Part shown: positions 1-10,532 of the stretch, one piece after another
Position numbering within the stretch: position 1 is the first letter of the stretch
Layout of the letters: each line of letters starts with the position of its first letter
Assembly: GCF_003026815.1 (NCBI RefSeq)
Contig: NZ_PYOG01000007.1
Span: forward strand, 120,073-184,072
Source of the DNA: Photobacterium damselae
GTDB lineage: Bacteria; Pseudomonadota; Gammaproteobacteria; Enterobacterales; Vibrionaceae
Length of the DNA: 64,000 nucleotides
Direction: 5' to 3'
Position numbers and translations under genes: made by a program
Notes under the pieces: generated by a model
Databases searched by the model: none
What the model saw: only the letters and a program-made list of their open reading frames with translations
Told to the model about the DNA's origin: nothing

Positions 1-204
1 ATCAAAGATGTGATATCTGTCCGTACTAACGACACATTAACCAAAGCAATTAGTATTATTCTTGAACACAATGTTGGTGCAGCACCTGTGCTCAATAAAG
101 CAGGTGAATTAGTTGGCATGCTCTCTGCTATCGATTTACTGCAAGCTTTCCAAGATACTCTAGAGAGCCAACGCTCAAATAAAAAGAAGAAAAGTGCCGC
201 TTAA
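1..204 (+). CDS. CBS-domain protein, C-terminal part (cut by window edge)
   Basis: The reading frame is open from base 1, so the gene starts upstream of the window; the GTG at position 10 is an internal Val codon. The visible 67 residues hold the second half of a CBS motif (a TLTKAISIILEHNVGAAPVL stretch followed by GELVGMLSAIDLLQAF), a fold that binds adenosyl ligands and regulates partner proteins. A Lys-rich tail ends the protein. A perfect hairpin follows. Which CBS protein this is cannot be told without the N-terminus. Confidence 0.85.
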   Translation: MKDVISVRTNDTLTKAISIILEHNVGAAPVLNKAGELVGMLSAIDLLQAFQDTLESQRSNKKKKSAA

Positions 205-236
205 TCACTCGTAGTTTAAGAGCTACCTCATAATAA

Positions 237-274
237 AAAACCGCAAGTTACCTTAAGTATTAACTTGCGGTTTT
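237..274. terminator. Bidirectional rho-independent terminator
   Basis: A 14-bp perfect stem (AAAACCGCAAGTTA and its complement) with a 10-base loop. A-runs and T-runs flank both sides, so it can end both the CBS gene (plus) and the convergent yihY-like gene (minus). Confidence 0.9.
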
Positions 275-320
275 CTTATTTAGTACACTTACTTGCTCAC
301 TAAACAAAAACTAGACGGGC

Positions 321-1322
321 TTAATTTGAAGCAGAGGTTTGTTCTTCAACTTCTGGGGCCTCAGTCTGCTCTGCACCATCAAGATGCTTTTTCTTGCTCG
401 GCTCAGCTGTTGCTATCCATGCTGCGCAAAATAGCGTTAATCGAGCAAAAAAGTAGAAAAATGCCATCAAACCAATAATAGAACCAAATGCAGCGCCAGA
501 TGGAGATTGAGCCAGCTTAGGTAGCATAAATGTCATCGCAAACTTGATGCCTTCAAATCCGATAGCTGCCATTAACGTACCAAGAATCAAAGCCTTTCGC
601 TCTAGCTTTTTCTTAGGCAACATCCAATAAATCCACAAGAACATCAGATAGTTAGCACTAATAGAAATGGTTAATGCAATCGTTGTTAAAACCGGTCTTA
701 ACCAAGTAACATCATTTAACCCTAATGCATTAACAATACTTGCTTGAGCAGAGCCAGCAATCGATGTTAAGGCTACAGTGAAAATAAGTGCAGCCACCAA
801 TCCAGTTAAGGCAATAAAATCTTTACCATACTGCAATAGAATATGATCTTTATCTTCTGGTTTCCGTTCCCATATATCACGTGTTTGTGCCCGAACGGCT
901 TCTCGAAGGTTGCCCATCCAACTAATACCCGAGTAGAGGGCAATCGCAAGACCACTTAACCCCACTGTTGTACGCTGGTTCACCGCTGTATTGACTGTAT
1001 TTTTCAGGGTCTGAGCCAAACTTGGGTCTGTTACTCCATTTACAATTTTATCGATAATATCTGTTAGCAAATCGGCATTAGAAGCAAGAATAAAACCGGC
1101 AGCCGCAAATAACACCATCAAAATCGGGATCAAAGATAAAAAGGAAAAATAGGTGATAGCGGCACCAAACTGACTACCAAGTCGATCATTAAAGCGATCG
1201 GCAGCTCGAATGAAGTGAGCAATCGGCGGTAAGGCTTTGATTTTTTCTAATAACCACATTGCTGCTGCTGTGATTTTCTGAACAACTGTGCTACTCGTCT
1301 TTTCTGATACTTCGTTAGTCAT
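321..1322 (-). CDS. YihY/BrkB-family inner-membrane protein
   Basis: A 333-residue polytopic membrane protein of the YihY/BrkB (former RNase BN) family. It shows several hydrophobic helices, including one around residues 45-75 after the family-typical AITYFSFLSLIPILM segment, a GLSGLAIALYSGISWMGNLREA stretch near the middle, and a charged C-terminal tail rich in Lys and Glu. The family has no firmly assigned activity; the old RNase BN label is wrong for it. I start at MTNEV (1322); an in-frame ATG 42 bases upstream would add 14 residues, and neither has a strong ribosome-binding site. It runs alone, convergent with the CBS gene. Confidence 0.85.
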   Translation of the reverse strand: MTNEVSEKTSSTVVQKITAAAMWLLEKIKALPPIAHFIRAADRFNDRLGSQFGAAITYFSFLSLIPILMVLFAAAGFILASNADLLTDIIDKIVNGVTDPSLAQTLKNTVNTAVNQRTTVGLSGLAIALYSGISWMGNLREAVRAQTRDIWERKPEDKDHILLQYGKDFIALTGLVAALIFTVALTSIAGSAQASIVNALGLNDVTWLRPVLTTIALTISISANYLMFLWIYWMLPKKKLERKALILGTLMAAIGFEGIKFAMTFMLPKLAQSPSGAAFGSIIGLMAFFYFFARLTLFCAAWIATAEPSKKKHLDGAEQTEAPEVEEQTSASN

Positions 1323-1481
1323 AATGCTCAAAATTGTCTGAATAAACTGAAATTTAAGCGCCATAAAAATGGCTTGTTATAGCTATTGTATCGATAATGC
1401 AGGGTTTTGCTTATAGTTTTGATGAAAAAACTGACTTTTTTTACCTTCACCTTACATAACTGCGTCCAAACTAACAAAAAC

Positions 1482-1518
1482 AATAAAGGCTCATTCATCT
1501 GCTGAATGAGCCTTTATT
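1482..1518 (-). terminator. Terminator of the asmA gene
   Basis: A 16-bp perfect stem (AATAAAGGCTCATTCA and its complement) with a 5-base loop, 11 bases past the asmA stop codon. It ends in a T-rich stretch on the minus strand. Confidence 0.88.
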
Positions 1519-1528
1519 TCTTAGTTAC

Positions 1529-3649
1529 TTAATTAAATAACCCTTTCAACAATTGATCCGCTGCATTTTTCAGATCTTCGTTCTTTCCTTCACCACCAAA
1601 GATCTTCTCAAGGCCTCGATTTATCTCTTTTTCCGCTTTCTGTTTTAACGTATTGTTTTTAAGCAGCAGCTGTTTGAGATCTAAACGGTATTCAGGTTTA
1701 TCCCAATTACCTTTGATCTCAATCGGCACAACTAATTGTCCATTGGCTTGTTTATGATCCGAAATTAAGGCATTCACCGTAAAATCAATCTGCTCAGACA
1801 CAAGATTCGTATTACCTGAACCCGATACATTAAACAAAGGCGAATGAGCCGCTAAATTGCTGGTACTTGCTACCCCATTTTTAATCGTAATAGCGGCAGA
1901 TAATGATGAAAAATCTGTTTTCTTCTCGGCGTTAGCACCGTCGATAGCTTTGCCTTTAAGCTTAGCTTTCGCTTCTCTGATCATCTCAGGTAAATTCACA
2001 CCATATAGCGCGCCATTATTGATACTGGCAGTCACTGAACCATATACATGCTGACGAATACTTTGCTCAGACAAGCCTTGACCCGATAGACTCACATCCA
2101 AATTTGCCGTACCCGCTAACGAATCATTATCGGCAAGTGCTTTTAATAATGGTTGAATTTGAATGCCTTTAATACGAGGACTAAAACGATACTTTGCTCG
2201 TTGTGGATTTGCATCAACCATTGCGGTCGCATCAACCGTACCTCCGTATAGCTTCGCATGTAGCTGTTTTAAATTAAGCACGCCGTTTAAAATACTCATC
2301 TGCATTTTTACATCAGAAATATTCACATTAGCGACATGTAATTTATCGACCGCCAACTGACCATTGAGATCAAAGCTCTTCAATGCTGATAAATTAGGTT
2401 CTGTCACTTTGGTTTGAGAGACCGAACCTTTGGCAACATCAGAAGCTTGAGATGATTTAGATTCTGTTTGCGCAATAGTTGCATTTTGCTTTGATGACAT
2501 ACCCAGCCATTTATCCACATTAATATCTGGACTGTGTAAATCAAATTGAAGTTTCGGCTTGGTACTGGTTTGATAAGATAACTGACCCGTTGCGGTTACC
2601 TCATCAACCACTAATTTAAGATTTGATAATGAAGCTAATTTTTCTGCAACTAGGTATTGTGCATCACCATTAAGTGCAATCTTCATTTCAGGACGAGGTA
2701 GCATCGCACCACTTAAATCGGCAGTTAAAGCAATCTGTTCAAACTCAGCCTTAGTCAACGCTTTATCTAGGTTAAGACGTAGAGCACCTTGGCTTGCAAA
2801 CTTTAGATTCGGTATGCTGCCCTGTGTTTGATACTTAATTGTTGCCCATTGACCAAAATCAAAATGGTCAAGACTTAAACTTAACTGAGGAATATGGAAG
2901 GTTTTACTTTCTGCACTTGCTGTAAAATCCACATCTTTTAGGGCTATGTGTTTATAATTTGACGATAAATTGAATGAGGTTTTACCTTTAGCACTAAAGC
3001 CAATTCCATTCGTATTACCATCTAAATCAAAATTCATCGCACTCCATTGACCGGGAATAAAACGATCTAAGTTTAAATTTAAATTCGTGAGAAGTGTGGC
3101 ACTGTCTGTCTGGTCATTGTTAATGGTCGCACTGGCATTTGTCACTTCAATGCCAGCAAGAGAGATGGCCCAAGGCTGTTCAGATTTGGTTGCTGAATCA
3201 TTTTGCGTCTTGGTTGATTTTTCAGAATGAGCACTCGACTCACTTGGTGACTGGCTAGCTTCACCTAGGCCATCGAGATTACTTACTCCATCTTTGCGAG
3301 TCTCAATAAAAATATGAGCCCCATTTAAGATAACCTTACCAATCTCTAATTGATGAGAAAATAGCGGCATAACCGATACTGACAACTCAGCATCTGTAAA
3401 TTTCATCAAATCAGGTTCCGTAAACCCATTTGGATTACGAAATGCCGTTTTACCTACAGTTAACCCTAAAGTAGGGAAAAATCGCCAACTGATATCACCA
3501 TCGATAACTAAATCTCGTCCAGTCGCTTTTTTCACTTGTTCACTGATCAGTGGTTTAAATTGATTTGGGTTAACGAGCGTCAAAAGCGCCCCGATACCCA
3601 ACGCAATGATCAACAGTAATGCGACCACAACGTAAAAGAATTTTTTCAT
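1529..3649 (-). CDS. asmA: AsmA-family protein
   Basis: A 706-residue AsmA-like protein. An N-terminal membrane anchor (residues about 4-27) is followed by the family hallmark VNPNQFKPLISEQVKKATGR and the DGDISWRFFPTLGL segment, then long beta-rich repeats typical of AsmA/bridge-like lipid-transfer proteins acting in the periplasm. A Ser/Thr/Lys-rich low-complexity spacer lies around residues 130-160 and another near 390-420. The C-terminal region (NGALYGVNLPEM, then NALISDHKQANGQLVVPIEIKGNWDKPEY) is the conserved AsmA C-domain. AsmA proteins affect outer-membrane lipid and protein balance; lipid transport here is inference. It is monocistronic, with its own terminator. Confidence 0.88.
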   Translation of the reverse strand: MKKFFYVVVALLLIIALGIGALLTLVNPNQFKPLISEQVKKATGRDLVIDGDISWRFFPTLGLTVGKTAFRNPNGFTEPDLMKFTDAELSVSVMPLFSHQLEIGKVILNGAHIFIETRKDGVSNLDGLGEASQSPSESSAHSEKSTKTQNDSATKSEQPWAISLAGIEVTNASATINNDQTDSATLLTNLNLNLDRFIPGQWSAMNFDLDGNTNGIGFSAKGKTSFNLSSNYKHIALKDVDFTASAESKTFHIPQLSLSLDHFDFGQWATIKYQTQGSIPNLKFASQGALRLNLDKALTKAEFEQIALTADLSGAMLPRPEMKIALNGDAQYLVAEKLASLSNLKLVVDEVTATGQLSYQTSTKPKLQFDLHSPDINVDKWLGMSSKQNATIAQTESKSSQASDVAKGSVSQTKVTEPNLSALKSFDLNGQLAVDKLHVANVNISDVKMQMSILNGVLNLKQLHAKLYGGTVDATAMVDANPQRAKYRFSPRIKGIQIQPLLKALADNDSLAGTANLDVSLSGQGLSEQSIRQHVYGSVTASINNGALYGVNLPEMIREAKAKLKGKAIDGANAEKKTDFSSLSAAITIKNGVASTSNLAAHSPLFNVSGSGNTNLVSEQIDFTVNALISDHKQANGQLVVPIEIKGNWDKPEYRLDLKQLLLKNNTLKQKAEKEINRGLEKIFGGEGKNEDLKNAADQLLKGLFN

Positions 3650-3689
3650 CGGATTCCCTATAGATTTTCTTAAATAGTTATTCCTAACA

Positions 3690-3753
3690 CGTGGCGCTAC
3701 CCCAAGTTACTTTATTTAGCCAAATCAGATGCCTTGTAACTTGAATAACCACG
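3690..3753. repeat. Imperfect inverted-repeat element upstream of asmA
   Basis: The arms CGTGG (3690) / CCACG (3749) and CAAGTTAC (3703) / GTAACTTG (3736) are perfectly complementary and nested, giving a large dyad with about 25 bases between the inner arms. It may be a short dispersed intergenic repeat or a regulatory site; I cannot show copies elsewhere beyond partial similarity to 42758-42788. Confidence 0.4.
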
Positions 3754-3823
3754 TTAAAGATAAGCCTAGCCAATAGCTTTGAGACCATAATAACCAATGG
3801 AAGTTTAAAGCGATAGCAAAGAA

Positions 3824-3850
3824 AAAGGGCAACCTTTATGGCTGCCCTTT
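3824..3850 (-). terminator. Terminator of dcd
   Basis: Stem AAAGGGCA/TGCCCTTT with an 11-base loop, followed on the minus strand by TTTTTC. It lies 21 bases past the dcd stop codon. Confidence 0.85.
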
Positions 3851-3871
3851 CCTGATTCAGTTAATTAGCAA

Positions 3872-4465
3872 TTATGCTTCTTTATCGTCTTCATTGATAC
3901 GACTTGCAACAGCACCTTGCTGATTCTTATACTTTGCGTCTGCACGCTTATTATAAGGTTTTTCAGCAGGACCTGATAATGTCTCAAAGCTTAATGCACC
4001 AATTGGCATGTGAGGACGTAAAGCTAATGGCAAACGACCACTGTTATAGAACTCAAGAACAATACGACCAGACCAACCTGGATCAATTCGATGAGCGGTA
4101 ACATGAACCATTAAGCCAAGACGAGCCAACGACGAACGGCCATCTAGCCAACCCACAATATTAGCAGGTAACGTCACCGATTCATGGGTAACAGCAAGCG
4201 CCAATTGTCCTGGGTGTAGGAAAAAAGCTTCATCTTCAGCGACTTCAATTTCATCACTCATCACTTTATCAAGTTGAGCAGAAACTTCTTCTTTTCGACC
4301 AGAAAGATCGATATATGGTGCACCGTGATCATTGAAGATACGGAATTTATTACCAAGAGAAACATCAACAGTCAAACCACTGATGCAGTCATCTGACGGG
4401 CGTGGTTCGATACTGATCTTGCCTTCATCGAGATATTTTTTAATATCTTTATCACAGAGTCTCAT
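3872..4465 (-). CDS. dcd: dCTP deaminase
   Basis: Deaminates dCTP to dUTP, the main route to dUMP for thymidylate synthesis in enterobacteria and vibrios. The protein is 197 residues (E. coli Dcd is 193) and carries the family signature around residues 105-140: [27 protein letters not shown], with Ser, Arg and Glu residues used in catalysis (VLEFYNSG). The start is [12 protein letters not shown] at 4465, supported by GGAG 8 bases upstream; the longer frame from 4489 lacks support. It lies downstream of udk in the same direction, so two pyrimidine genes are neighbours. Confidence 0.96.
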   Translation of the reverse strand: MRLCDKDIKKYLDEGKISIEPRPSDDCISGLTVDVSLGNKFRIFNDHGAPYIDLSGRKEEVSAQLDKVMSDEIEVAEDEAFFLHPGQLALAVTHESVTLPANIVGWLDGRSSLARLGLMVHVTAHRIDPGWSGRIVLEFYNSGRLPLALRPHMPIGALSFETLSGPAEKPYNKRADAKYKNQQGAVASRINEDDKEA

Positions 4466-4550
4466 GAGAGTTTTCTCCAGAAAAAGCAAAACTTAAACAT
4501 AAACAGCCCTGTTCAATTTAAGTCAGCAACAGATCAATTTATAAAAATAA

Positions 4551-4570
4551 GGCTGACTCAATGGCCAGCC
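4551..4570 (-). terminator. Probable weak terminator of udk
   Basis: Stem GGCTG/CAGCC with TTATTTTTAT following on the minus strand, just past the udk stop. The stem is only five base pairs, so read-through into dcd is possible. Confidence 0.5.
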
Positions 4571-4587
4571 TCAAGAAAAATATAATC

Positions 4588-5232
4588 TTACGATTTCAGT
4601 AGTTTGGCAATATGCGCTTTTAAGACATCAATCGCAATTCGGTTCTTACCGCCGCGAGGAACGATAATATCGGCATACTGCTTAGATGGCTCAATAAATT
4701 GCATGAACATTGGACGTACTGTTTTTTGATACTGAACTAAAACAGATTCCATTGTACGACCACGCTCTGCTACATCACGCTGAAGACGGCGTAATAAACA
4801 GATATCTAGCGGCGTATCCATAAAGACACTAGCGTGCATTAGGTTACGTAAACGAGGGTCAGTCAGAAGCAGAATACCTTCTAAAATGATCACTTTCTTT
4901 GGTGTCATTGTTGAGGTTTCTGTCATACGAGTATGTTCGCTGTAGCTATACTGAGGTACTTCAACTGACTTACCTTCCATAAGCATTTGTAGATGATCAC
5001 ATAGCAGATCGTGATCCAATGCATTTGGATGGTCATAGTTAGTCTTAACGCGCTCTTCCATGCTTAGGTGACTTTGATCGTTGTAGTAACAATCTTCCGT
5101 AATGACACCGATCTGATGATCGCCAACTTTTTCTTTTAATTCATTGTAAACAGTACTGGCAATCAAACTTTTACCGGATGCAGAAGCACCTGCAATACCG
5201 ATAATAACGCATTGGTGTGAGTTTTCAGACAT
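4588..5232 (-). CDS. udk: Uridine/cytidine kinase
   Basis: Phosphorylates uridine and cytidine to UMP and CMP in pyrimidine salvage. A P-loop [11 protein letters not shown] lies near residue 10-20. The [12 protein letters not shown] and [13 protein letters not shown] motifs bind nucleoside, and the EGILLL segment near residue 115 is typical. From MSENSHQ at 5232 the protein is 214 residues, matching E. coli Udk (213), with AGGTG 9 bases upstream. The longer frame to 5331 adds a hydrophobic stretch not found in the family. It follows mrp, as udk-mrp-metG neighbours do in many gammaproteobacteria. Confidence 0.96.
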   Translation of the reverse strand: MSENSHQCVIIGIAGASASGKSLIASTVYNELKEKVGDHQIGVITEDCYYNDQSHLSMEERVKTNYDHPNALDHDLLCDHLQMLMEGKSVEVPQYSYSEHTRMTETSTMTPKKVIILEGILLLTDPRLRNLMHASVFMDTPLDICLLRRLQRDVAERGRTMESVLVQYQKTVRPMFMQFIEPSKQYADIIVPRGGKNRIAIDVLKAHIAKLLKS

Positions 5233-5377
5233 ATCAGAAAGCACCTGTTGATACGAGGAGAGTAAATAACGATAAATAAACCGCACGATTATAAGCAGTT
5301 GGCCCAATAGATGCCAGTAAAAATCTGGCATCTGGCACGTTTGCTTGATTTCTATTCAAGATAAAGCGATTTATGCC

Positions 5378-6463
5378 TTACATTGTGCGAATAGTAATCT
5401 GCTCTGCAATAGGCTTACCTTCCCAGTATAGGCGACTTGCTACCTGTCCTGCGAGTTCAATATAGGCTTGAGCATGTTCAGATTCAGGATGAGCGGCAAC
5501 CGTTGGCTTACCATTATCGATATCTTCTCGGATCTGAATATGCAGTGGTAACTGTGCTAGCAATGGTACCGAATAGCTTTGAGCCATTTTCTCTGCACCA
5601 CCGGTTCCAAAGATCGCCTCATGGTGACCACAATTGCTACAGATGTGATAACTCATGTTCTCAATGATACCCAGTACAGGTACATCGACTTTGTTAAACA
5701 TGCTGACACCTTTAATCGCATCAGCCAAAGCCAAATCTTGAGGGGTTGTAACCACTACCGCACCGTTTACCGGAATTTGCTGAGCTAGAGTAAGTTGAAT
5801 ATCACCCGTACCTGGTGGCATATCAATAACAAGATAGTCTAAATCAGGCCACCAAGTTTCATTAATAATCTGCGCTAATGCTTTTGACGCCATTGGACCA
5901 CGCCAAATAGTTGCACTTTCAGCTGGGACTAAATACCCCACCGAGTTTGTGTACAAACCACAGGACTCAACAGGTAGCATCATTTTACCATCTGGAGATT
6001 GAGGCTTTTCATTGACAGTACCAAGCATCATAGGAACTGAAGGACCATAAATATCAGCATCTAACAAGCCAACTTTAGCCCCTTGTTGCTGCAAGCCTAA
6101 TGCAAGATTTACCGATGTGGTTGATTTACCTACACCACCTTTGGCTGAACTCACTACAACAATATTTTTGATACCTTTTAATGGCGCCTTTTCACCTGCA
6201 GCAAGGGGAGCTACTCGGCTTTTAACCTCAAATTCCACCGCCACATTTAATTGTGATTTTTCTTGTGCAAGCCAAGCATTTAATTGTTCTATCAAGGTTG
6301 CTGCTGCAAAAGGAAGTGTAATCGAGACAGTCCCCTGAGCCGAAACTGAAACCACATTAGGAATATCGGCCCACTCAGGATGTAACCAAGGGTGCTCGAA
6401 TTGATTTAACCAACGGCAAACATCACTGACGCTTTCAAAACGTGTGATCTTTTCATTATTCAT
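5378..6463 (-). CDS. mrp: Iron-sulfur cluster carrier protein Mrp/ApbC
   Basis: A 361-residue P-loop ATPase of the Mrp/NBP35 family that binds and delivers Fe-S clusters. It has an N-terminal DUF59/MIP18-like region (residues 1-85), a deviant Walker A with two lysines (VSSAKGGVGKST, about residue 107-118), DADIYGPSVP, and the bridging-cluster motif CSNC (in HICSNCGHHE, about residue 275). It is divergent from metG across about 245 bases, as in E. coli (mrp/metG). Confidence 0.95.
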   Translation of the reverse strand: MNNEKITRFESVSDVCRWLNQFEHPWLHPEWADIPNVVSVSAQGTVSITLPFAAATLIEQLNAWLAQEKSQLNVAVEFEVKSRVAPLAAGEKAPLKGIKNIVVVSSAKGGVGKSTTSVNLALGLQQQGAKVGLLDADIYGPSVPMMLGTVNEKPQSPDGKMMLPVESCGLYTNSVGYLVPAESATIWRGPMASKALAQIINETWWPDLDYLVIDMPPGTGDIQLTLAQQIPVNGAVVVTTPQDLALADAIKGVSMFNKVDVPVLGIIENMSYHICSNCGHHEAIFGTGGAEKMAQSYSVPLLAQLPLHIQIREDIDNGKPTVAAHPESEHAQAYIELAGQVASRLYWEGKPIAEQITIRTM

Positions 6464-6709
6464 CTTCTATGTGCTCCGTTCGATGTTCATTCCTTTAACG
6501 CTGTTTTATTAAGCAATAAATGGAGAAAAATGAACATTATAGGGTAAGGCATGATTGCCTTTTCTTGGCCATACTATCACTAAAGTCAATAGTTCGCCTG
6601 ATTTCCACTCTTTTGATATGAATTCTCTTATCTCTGCTAGGCAATAGCCCCGCCATCGGGTACTATTTGAGGCTACGTTTTTTACCCATCATGAGCGAAA
6701 TAAGTAATT

Positions 6710-8758
6710 ATGGCTGCAAATCCAAGAAAAATTCTGGTGACCTGCGCCCTACCGTACGCTAACGGTTCTATCCACCTTGGTCACATGCTAGAACATGTGC
6801 AAGCGGATATTTGGGTGCGCTACCAGCGCCTTCGCGGCAACGAAGTTCATTTCATTTGTGCAGATGATGCACACGGCACTCCAATCATGCTTAAGGCCCA
6901 GCAGATGGGTATGGAACCTGAGCAGATGATCGCTGAAGTGAGCAAAGAACACCAAGCGGACTTTGCTGGCTTTGATATCGATTTCAGTAACTACCACAGC
7001 ACCCATTCACCAGAGAACCGTGAACTGGCTTCTTTTGTTTATAACCAGCTTAAGCAGCAAGGTTACATCACAAGCCGCACTATCTCTCAACTGTTCGACC
7101 CTGAAAAAGAGATGTTCCTACCGGATCGTTTCGTTAAGGGTACTTGTCCTAAGTGTGGCGCTGAAGATCAATACGGCGACAACTGTGACAACTGTGGTGA
7201 AACATACAGCCCAACGGATTTAATCAATCCAAAATCGGCAGTATCAGGCGCAACACCAGTAATGAAAGATTCAGAGCACTTCTTCTTTGACCTGCCTCAG
7301 TTCGAGAGCATGCTAAAAGAGTGGACTAAATCAGGTGCGCTACAAGACGAAACTGCAAACAAAATGCAAGAGTGGTTCGAGTCTGGTCTGCAACAGTGGG
7401 ATATTTCTCGTGATGCGCCATACTTCGGCTTTGAAATTCCGGGTGAAACTGGCAAATACTTCTACGTATGGCTAGATGCACCAATTGGTTACATGGGCTC
7501 ATTTAAGAATCTATGTGACAAGCGTGACGATCTAGACTTTGACGAGTTCTGGAATAAAGACAGTTCAACTGAGCTATACCACTTCATCGGTAAAGATATC
7601 GTTTACTTCCACAGCCTATTCTGGCCCGCAATGCTAGATGGTGCTGGTTTCCGTAAGCCAAATAATGTCTTTGTACATGGTTACGTCACAGTAAACGGCG
7701 CGAAAATGTCTAAGTCAAAAGGTACCTTCATTAAAGCAGGAACTTACCTACAGCACTTAGACCCTGAATGTCTACGTTACTACTACGCTGCAAAACTAAA
7801 CAGCCGTATTGACGATCTAGATCTAAACCTAGAAGACTTCACTCAACGCGTAAACAGCGATGTTGTAAACAAGATCGTTAACCTAGCTTCTCGTAATGCA
7901 GGTTTCATCGCTAAACGTTTCGACGGCAAGCTTGCTGAGCGTTGTGCAGAGCCTGAACTGTATGCAGAATTTGTCGCTGCAGCTGATCGCATTGGCGCAC
8001 TGTACGAATCTCGTGAATACGGTCGTGCTATTCGTGAAATTACGGCTCTTGCAGACAAAGCAAACCAATATGTAGATGAAAAAGCACCTTGGGTTGTAGC
8101 AAAAGAAGAAGGTAAAGACCTAGAACTACAAGAAATCTGTTCTATGGGTATTAACCTATTCCGCGTGCTAATGGCTTATCTAAAACCAGTTATGCCAAAA
8201 CTTGCAGAGCGTACAGAAGCATTCCTAAATGAAACACTAACTTGGGAAGGTATCGCTCAGCCATTAACAGCTCATGAAGTAACTAAGTTTAAAGCGCTGT
8301 TTAACCGTATTGATCCAAAGAATGTGGAAGCGATGATCGAAACATCTAAAGCCGATGCAGCCGCTGAAATGGCAGCAAAAGAGCAAGCAGAAGCTGCACA
8401 GCAGACCGAGCTAAGCAAAGAGCCAATCGAACCTGAAATTGAGTTTGATGACTTTGCAAAAATCGATCTACGTATTGCGAAAATTATCTCTTGTGAATCA
8501 GTGCCAAAGGCTGACAAACTGCTTAAGTTCCAACTTGATATTGGCGGTGAAACTCGTCAAGTATTCTCTGGTATTAAAGCAGCTTACAACCCAGAAGACC
8601 TTGTAGGTAAGCTAACGGTTGTTGTTGCTAACCTTAAGCCTCGTAAGATGAAGTTCGGCATGTCTGAAGGTATGATTCTTGCTGCGGGCCCTGGTGGTAA
8701 AGATCTTTGGATTCTAGAACCACACGAAGGTGCACAACCTGGTATGCGCGTAATGTAA
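6710..8758 (+). CDS. metG: Methionyl-tRNA synthetase
   Basis: Charges tRNA-Met with methionine. At 682 residues it is the long, dimeric form. The class I signature appears as HLGHM near residue 22-26 and the KMSKS loop near residue 333. A zinc knuckle with two CxxC pairs (CPKC and CDNC) lies around residues 145-161. The C-terminal about 100 residues ([16 protein letters not shown] onward) form the tRNA-binding OB-fold. A Glu/Ala-rich linker around 545-575 joins the two parts. It has its own terminator and is divergent from mrp. Confidence 0.98.
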   Translation: MAANPRKILVTCALPYANGSIHLGHMLEHVQADIWVRYQRLRGNEVHFICADDAHGTPIMLKAQQMGMEPEQMIAEVSKEHQADFAGFDIDFSNYHSTHSPENRELASFVYNQLKQQGYITSRTISQLFDPEKEMFLPDRFVKGTCPKCGAEDQYGDNCDNCGETYSPTDLINPKSAVSGATPVMKDSEHFFFDLPQFESMLKEWTKSGALQDETANKMQEWFESGLQQWDISRDAPYFGFEIPGETGKYFYVWLDAPIGYMGSFKNLCDKRDDLDFDEFWNKDSSTELYHFIGKDIVYFHSLFWPAMLDGAGFRKPNNVFVHGYVTVNGAKMSKSKGTFIKAGTYLQHLDPECLRYYYAAKLNSRIDDLDLNLEDFTQRVNSDVVNKIVNLASRNAGFIAKRFDGKLAERCAEPELYAEFVAAADRIGALYESREYGRAIREITALADKANQYVDEKAPWVVAKEEGKDLELQEICSMGINLFRVLMAYLKPVMPKLAERTEAFLNETLTWEGIAQPLTAHEVTKFKALFNRIDPKNVEAMIETSKADAAAEMAAKEQAEAAQQTELSKEPIEPEIEFDDFAKIDLRIAKIISCESVPKADKLLKFQLDIGGETRQVFSGIKAAYNPEDLVGKLTVVVANLKPRKMKFGMSEGMILAAGPGGKDLWILEPHEGAQPGMRVM

Positions 8759-8781
8759 GCTCACATTATGTGATTAATTGT

Positions 8782-8810
8782 AAATGCCAGCATTTGTTGC
8801 TGGCATTTTT
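8782..8810 (+). terminator. Terminator of metG
   Basis: An 11-bp stem (AAATGCCAGCA and complement), loop TTTGT, then a T-run, 24 bases past the stop codon. Confidence 0.92.
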
Positions 8811-9112
8811 ATATCGACAAATATTGTATTTAAACAAGACTTATCCCCTTATATTTCATTCACTTATAGCATACAGTGTTAATTGTATGTTGAATCTTGA
8901 TCCAGCTCCGCACTCAACTCTCAATTATGCATCAAGCGCCTTAATGTGATTAATAAATAGCGATCTTGCTCATAACTAAAATTTATAAAAATCCTTTATA
9001 TTGCACACCATTAACGGGCAACGGAACGCTGCTACGAAAAACTAAAATGCAGCAAGATGTACCAAAAGAATACATATCCCCCTTTCTTTTGAATCAATGT
9101 TAAGGATTAACT
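8811..9112. other. Intergenic region metG-tcyP (no gene seen)
   Basis: Together with the metG terminator this makes a gap of about 350 bases. It must hold the tcyP promoter. GCTGC at 9028 and GCAGC at 9049 form a small dyad in the leader; I cannot assign an operator. Confidence 0.5.
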
Positions 9113-10513
9113 ATGACCTTTAGCGTAATTATAAACCTCGCCATATTTCTTGGTCTTATCGCCTTTCTGTATCACATGCAGGCAAAACATTATACTTTCA
9201 CCAAACGAGTCTTTGCCGGTTTAGGTTTGGGTATTGGCTTTGGTGCTGCACTGCAAATATTCTATGGTTCAGGTTCGGAAGTAATTAAAACTTCGATTGA
9301 ATATTTCGATATCGTTGGTGTCGGTTATGTTCGGCTACTGCAAATGATCATCATACCTTTGGTAATGGTGTCGATTATCTCAGCCATACTAAAGCTTAAT
9401 GGCGGCACCTCTTTAGGTAAAATCAGCGGATTAACCATTGGTGTATTAATTTTTACCACCATGATTGCAGCTCTTGTTGGTATCTTAATGTCGAACCTAT
9501 TTGGCTTAACGGCTGAAGGTCTTACTGCTGGTGCGGCTGAAATGGCCCGAGCGAAAAACTTAGAAACGACATTAAGTAATGTTGAAGCTATGTCATTTGC
9601 TAAATTAATGATTGAGTTTATACCTGCAAACCCATTCTTAGATATGACAGGTGCACGTCGAACATCAACCATTGCAGTGGTCATTTTCTCTATCTTTATT
9701 GGATTATCAGCCACAGGTATTGCCCGTAAAAAACCTGAAATCTTTGCTCAATTTGAAAGCTTCATCAAAGTTGCACAAGCTATTGTAATGCGAATGGTAA
9801 CGCTAGTATTACGTCTGACACCATTTGGTGTGCTTGCGCTAATGACCAAGGTAATCTCAGGTTCTAATTACGCTGATATTATTAACTTAGCTAACTTTGT
9901 GATCGCATCTTATGCTGCACTTATCTTAATGTTTGTCATTCATTTAGCATTAGTGGCACTTGTTGGTATTAATCCTATCCGTCACTTAAAAAAAATCATG
10001 CCAGTACTTGCCTTTGCTTTTACATCGCGCACCAGTGCTGGCTCGATTCCAATGAACGTGCAAACACAAGAAAAATGTTTAGGTATCCCAAGCGGTATTG
10101 CAAATTTTGCAGCCTCTTTTGGTTCCACTATCGGTCAAAATGGCTGTGCGGGTATCTACCCAGCCATGCTTGCAATTATGATTGCACCTACCGTTGGCAT
10201 TAACCCTATGGACTTTGGTTTCATCTGTACCTTAATTGCCATTATTACTGTCAGTTCATTTGGTGTTGCAGGTATCGGTGGCGGAGCAACTTTTGCCGCA
10301 TTGATCGTTCTCTCTGCGATGGATATGCCTGTTGCTCTAGCGGGCCTACTGATTTCCATCGAACCACTGATTGATATGGGTCGTACAGCTCTGAACGTTT
10401 CAGGCTCAATCACAGCAGGAACAATTACCAGTAAATTGATGGGCCAAACAGATATGAACGTCTTTAACAGCGACGAAGTTGTTAACCTTGACGGTGAAGA
10501 GAGCGCTGCTTAA
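9113..10513 (+). CDS. tcyP: L-cystine sodium/proton symporter TcyP (YdjN type)
   Basis: A 466-residue dicarboxylate/amino-acid:cation symporter (DAACS fold) closest in pattern to TcyP/YdjN, which imports L-cystine at the inner membrane. About eight transmembrane helices are visible, with re-entrant hairpin motifs AFTSRTSAGSIPMNVQT (about residue 300) and a substrate-site region FGSTIGQNGCAGIYPAML (about 340). The NGCAGI segment differs from the NMDGTA of glutamate carriers, supporting the TcyP subfamily. The next gene, 64 bases on, is a thiol-disulfide flavoprotein, which suits a cystine-uptake unit. An intergenic hairpin may reduce read-through. Confidence 0.9.
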   Translation: MTFSVIINLAIFLGLIAFLYHMQAKHYTFTKRVFAGLGLGIGFGAALQIFYGSGSEVIKTSIEYFDIVGVGYVRLLQMIIIPLVMVSIISAILKLNGGTSLGKISGLTIGVLIFTTMIAALVGILMSNLFGLTAEGLTAGAAEMARAKNLETTLSNVEAMSFAKLMIEFIPANPFLDMTGARRTSTIAVVIFSIFIGLSATGIARKKPEIFAQFESFIKVAQAIVMRMVTLVLRLTPFGVLALMTKVISGSNYADIINLANFVIASYAALILMFVIHLALVALVGINPIRHLKKIMPVLAFAFTSRTSAGSIPMNVQTQEKCLGIPSGIANFAASFGSTIGQNGCAGIYPAMLAIMIAPTVGINPMDFGFICTLIAIITVSSFGVAGIGGGATFAALIVLSAMDMPVALAGLLISIEPLIDMGRTALNVSGSITAGTITSKLMGQTDMNVFNSDEVVNLDGEESAA

Positions 10514-10532
10514 CTATAATTTACTACTTATT

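Noticed and set aside
9325..9714. 129-codon frame antisense to tcyP
   Set aside because: A mirror of the strongly hydrophobic coding sequence; tcyP motifs are clear on the plus strand.
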